A stretch of 7,741 nucleotides of DNA from Candidatus Anoxychlamydiales bacterium (GTDB lineage Bacteria; Chlamydiota; Chlamydiia; Chlamydiales; SM23-39): the NCBI GenBank assembly GCA_011064905.1, contig JAAKFW010000066.1, positions 1 through 7,741 of the forward strand, given 5' to 3'. Shown here piece after piece: positions 6,896 through 7,741 of the stretch. The position numbers and the translations under genes are program-made. Every line of letters begins with the position of its first letter. Position 1 is the stretch's first letter. The notes below the pieces were generated by a model. That model worked only from the letters and a program-made list of their open reading frames with translations. It was not told the DNA's origin and ran no database searches.

Positions 6896-7305
6896 TGAAA
6901 TCAAAATTTCAGGAACTATTATTTGATCTTAGTGAGAAATTAGATTTAGATTTAGATTTACATGTTGATAAAAATAGAGCTTGCTCAATTTTATTTGATA
7001 ATGTTGTAGTGCAACTAGAGCTAGATGAAAGCTCAGATAATTTAATAGTTTTTTCATCAATAGCAGAGATTCCTGCAGGAAAATACAGAGAAAAGGTTCT
7101 TTTAAATAGTCTTAAAGCAAATAATGAGTTCCCATTCATTGCAACCTTGTCCTATTTTGAACCGGACGCATCACTTTCAATGCATAATTTTTTAGATTTT
7201 GAGCATTTGAATGCAGATATATTATCTAGTTATCTTGCAATCTTTGTAGAGCTTGCTCAAAAATATAAAAAAGCAATAGAAACAGGACAGAGCTCTATTA
7301 AATGA
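6895..7305 (+). CDS. scc1: Class I type III secretion chaperone (CesT/SycE-type, Scc1-like)
   Basis: Class I chaperones are small acidic dimers that keep a secreted partner partly unfolded and deliver it to the export gate. This 136-residue protein begins with the family-typical amphipathic helix (FQELLFDLSEKLDLDL). It continues with strand-like segments ACSILFDNVVVQLELD and NLIVFSSIAEIP, a central helix (REKVLLNSLKANN), more strands (FIATLSYFEPDASLSMHNFLDF), and a C-terminal helix (LSSYLAIFVELAQKYKKAIE). The order and length fit CesT/SycE-family proteins. In Chlamydia, scc1 follows copN in the same way and Scc1 is one of the CopN chaperones, so SctW is the likely client. The start has a strong Shine-Dalgarno inside sctW and overlaps its stop by 1 base. 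A hexamer repeat at 6940-6960 encodes LDLDLDL near the N-terminus. The chaperone class is well supported; the exact partner is inferred from position. Confidence 0.85.
   Translation: MKSKFQELLFDLSEKLDLDLDLHVDKNRACSILFDNVVVQLELDESSDNLIVFSSIAEIPAGKYREKVLLNSLKANNEFPFIATLSYFEPDASLSMHNFLDFEHLNADILSSYLAIFVELAQKYKKAIETGQSSIK
6940..6960 (+). repeat. Short tandem repeat, TTAGAT x 3.5
   Basis: Three and a half perfect copies of the hexamer TTAGAT lie in the chaperone gene and encode alternating Leu-Asp in the first helix. Because the unit is six bases, changes in copy number would add or remove Leu-Asp pairs without shifting the frame. Confidence 0.8.
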
Positions 7306-7328
7306 AATTTAAACTCTTATTTTTTTTT
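7289..7328 (+). terminator. Weak candidate rho-independent terminator of the T3S operon
   Basis: TTAAAT (7298-7303), loop GAA and ATTTAA (7307-7312) can pair. AGAG (7289-7292) and CTCT (7314-7317) can extend the stem across an uneven internal loop. A run of nine T at 7320-7328 follows after two bases. The stem is mostly A-T and includes the chaperone stop codon, so stability is doubtful, but the position at the end of the operon, facing a convergent gene, is right. Confidence 0.3.
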
Positions 7329-7741
7329 CAAAAATCTGGAAATACATGAAATAAAATATAAAGGAAAGTTATAAATATTCACATCTTGTTTGAGGTTCAT
7401 AAGTGTAGTTCGAAGAAGTCTGGAAGATGAATATTTGTCACCATAAACAAGAAGACTCTTTTTTTTCTGAGAGTTTCCTGCTTTTACTTCAAGAGGATAA
7501 ATTTCATGATCTGTTTCAAGCAAAAAGTCAACTTCAGCAGAACCTTGACTAGCCCAATAATAAAGGCTCTCTTGTTTTGATGCTATTAATTCTTGAGCAA
7601 TAAAATTTTCTGTTAAAGATCCTTTAAATTCTGTAAATAATTGATTTCCATCTATAATAGTCTGAGCAGAAAGATTACTTTGAGCGCCTAACAAACCAAC
7701 ATCTAATAAAAAGATTTTAAAAATATTGTTATTTGCATAAG
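7317..7741 (-). CDS. C-terminal part of a DUF4143-family ATPase (partial, 5' end outside window)
   Basis: The frame is open to the window edge, so the gene continues beyond it and the TTG at 7694-7692 is not a real start. The first visible residues, YANNNIFKIFLLDVGLLGAQ, match the family's FKxYLLDxGLLxAL element. Then come GSLTENFIAQELI, LYYWASQGSAEVDFLLE, IYPLEVKAG, KSLLVYGDKY and YNFPLYFIS, all characteristic of the DUF4143 C-terminal domain of bacterial AAA-type ATPases. This domain has a restriction-endonuclease-like fold: the Asp of AEVD (near 7527-7529) and the Glu and Lys of LEVK (7482-7490) fit a D...ExK pattern. The N-terminal ATPase domain with Walker motifs would lie outside the window. 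The cellular role of these proteins is poorly defined. It converges on the T3S operon with 11 bases between stops, and in Chlamydiaceae a different gene (malQ) follows scc1. The C-terminus ends in three lysines from a run of nine A. Confidence 0.88.
   Translation of the reverse strand, partial: YANNNIFKIFLLDVGLLGAQSNLSAQTIIDGNQLFTEFKGSLTENFIAQELIASKQESLYYWASQGSAEVDFLLETDHEIYPLEVKAGNSQKKKSLLVYGDKYSSSRLLRTTLMNLKQDVNIYNFPLYFISCISRFLKKK

Noticed and set aside
6909..7139. 76-codon minus-strand frame antisense to the chaperone gene
   Set aside because: Its Ser/Lys-rich composition mirrors the Leu/Asp/Glu codons of the opposite strand, and the chaperone is the convincing gene.
7692..7694. TTG as the start codon of the DUF4143 gene
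   Set aside because: The frame continues upstream through FKIFLLDVG, a conserved family element, so translation begins outside the window and this is an internal Leu codon.

Overview
This AT-rich window carries a compact plus-strand type III secretion (T3S) operon, sctU-sctV-sctW(copN)-class I chaperone. The gene content, the order (cdsU-cdsV/lcrD-copN-scc1 in Chlamydia) and the copN-like middle of the gatekeeper all point to a member of the Chlamydiae. A large ankyrin protein, an ATPase of the DUF4143 type and sequence divergence from Chlamydia suggest an environmental or chlamydia-like lineage (Parachlamydiales or similar) rather than Chlamydiaceae. This placement is an inference from remembered family sequences, not from a search.

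Layout. Positions 2-76 are open in one frame and may be the last 24 codons of an upstream plus-strand gene. Positions 81-2255 (minus) encode a 724-residue ankyrin-repeat protein, transcribed away from the T3S operon. Its C-terminal region has an unrecognised but striking His/Asn...Gln/Cys arrangement that looks like a papain active site in permuted order. Positions 2256-2551 are a 296-base, very AT-rich divergent intergenic region with one plausible promoter for the ankyrin gene and no convincing one for the operon. Positions 2552-7305 hold the four T3S genes, with junctions of 4-base overlap, 7-base gap and 1-base overlap. A weak hairpin followed by nine T residues closes the operon. Positions 7317-7741 (minus, running off the window) encode the C-terminal part of a DUF4143-family ATPase.

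How the genes fit together. SctU and SctV are inner-membrane export-apparatus proteins: SctU switches substrate class after self-cleavage at NPTH, and SctV forms the export gate with a large cytosolic ring domain. SctW/CopN is the gatekeeper plug that blocks premature effector release and is itself a substrate; it carries a fused TyeA-like C-terminal domain. The small acidic protein after it is its likely chaperone. The ankyrin protein is a reasonable candidate substrate of this secretion system because of its eukaryote-like repeats, possible protease domain and location, but nothing in the sequence proves secretion.
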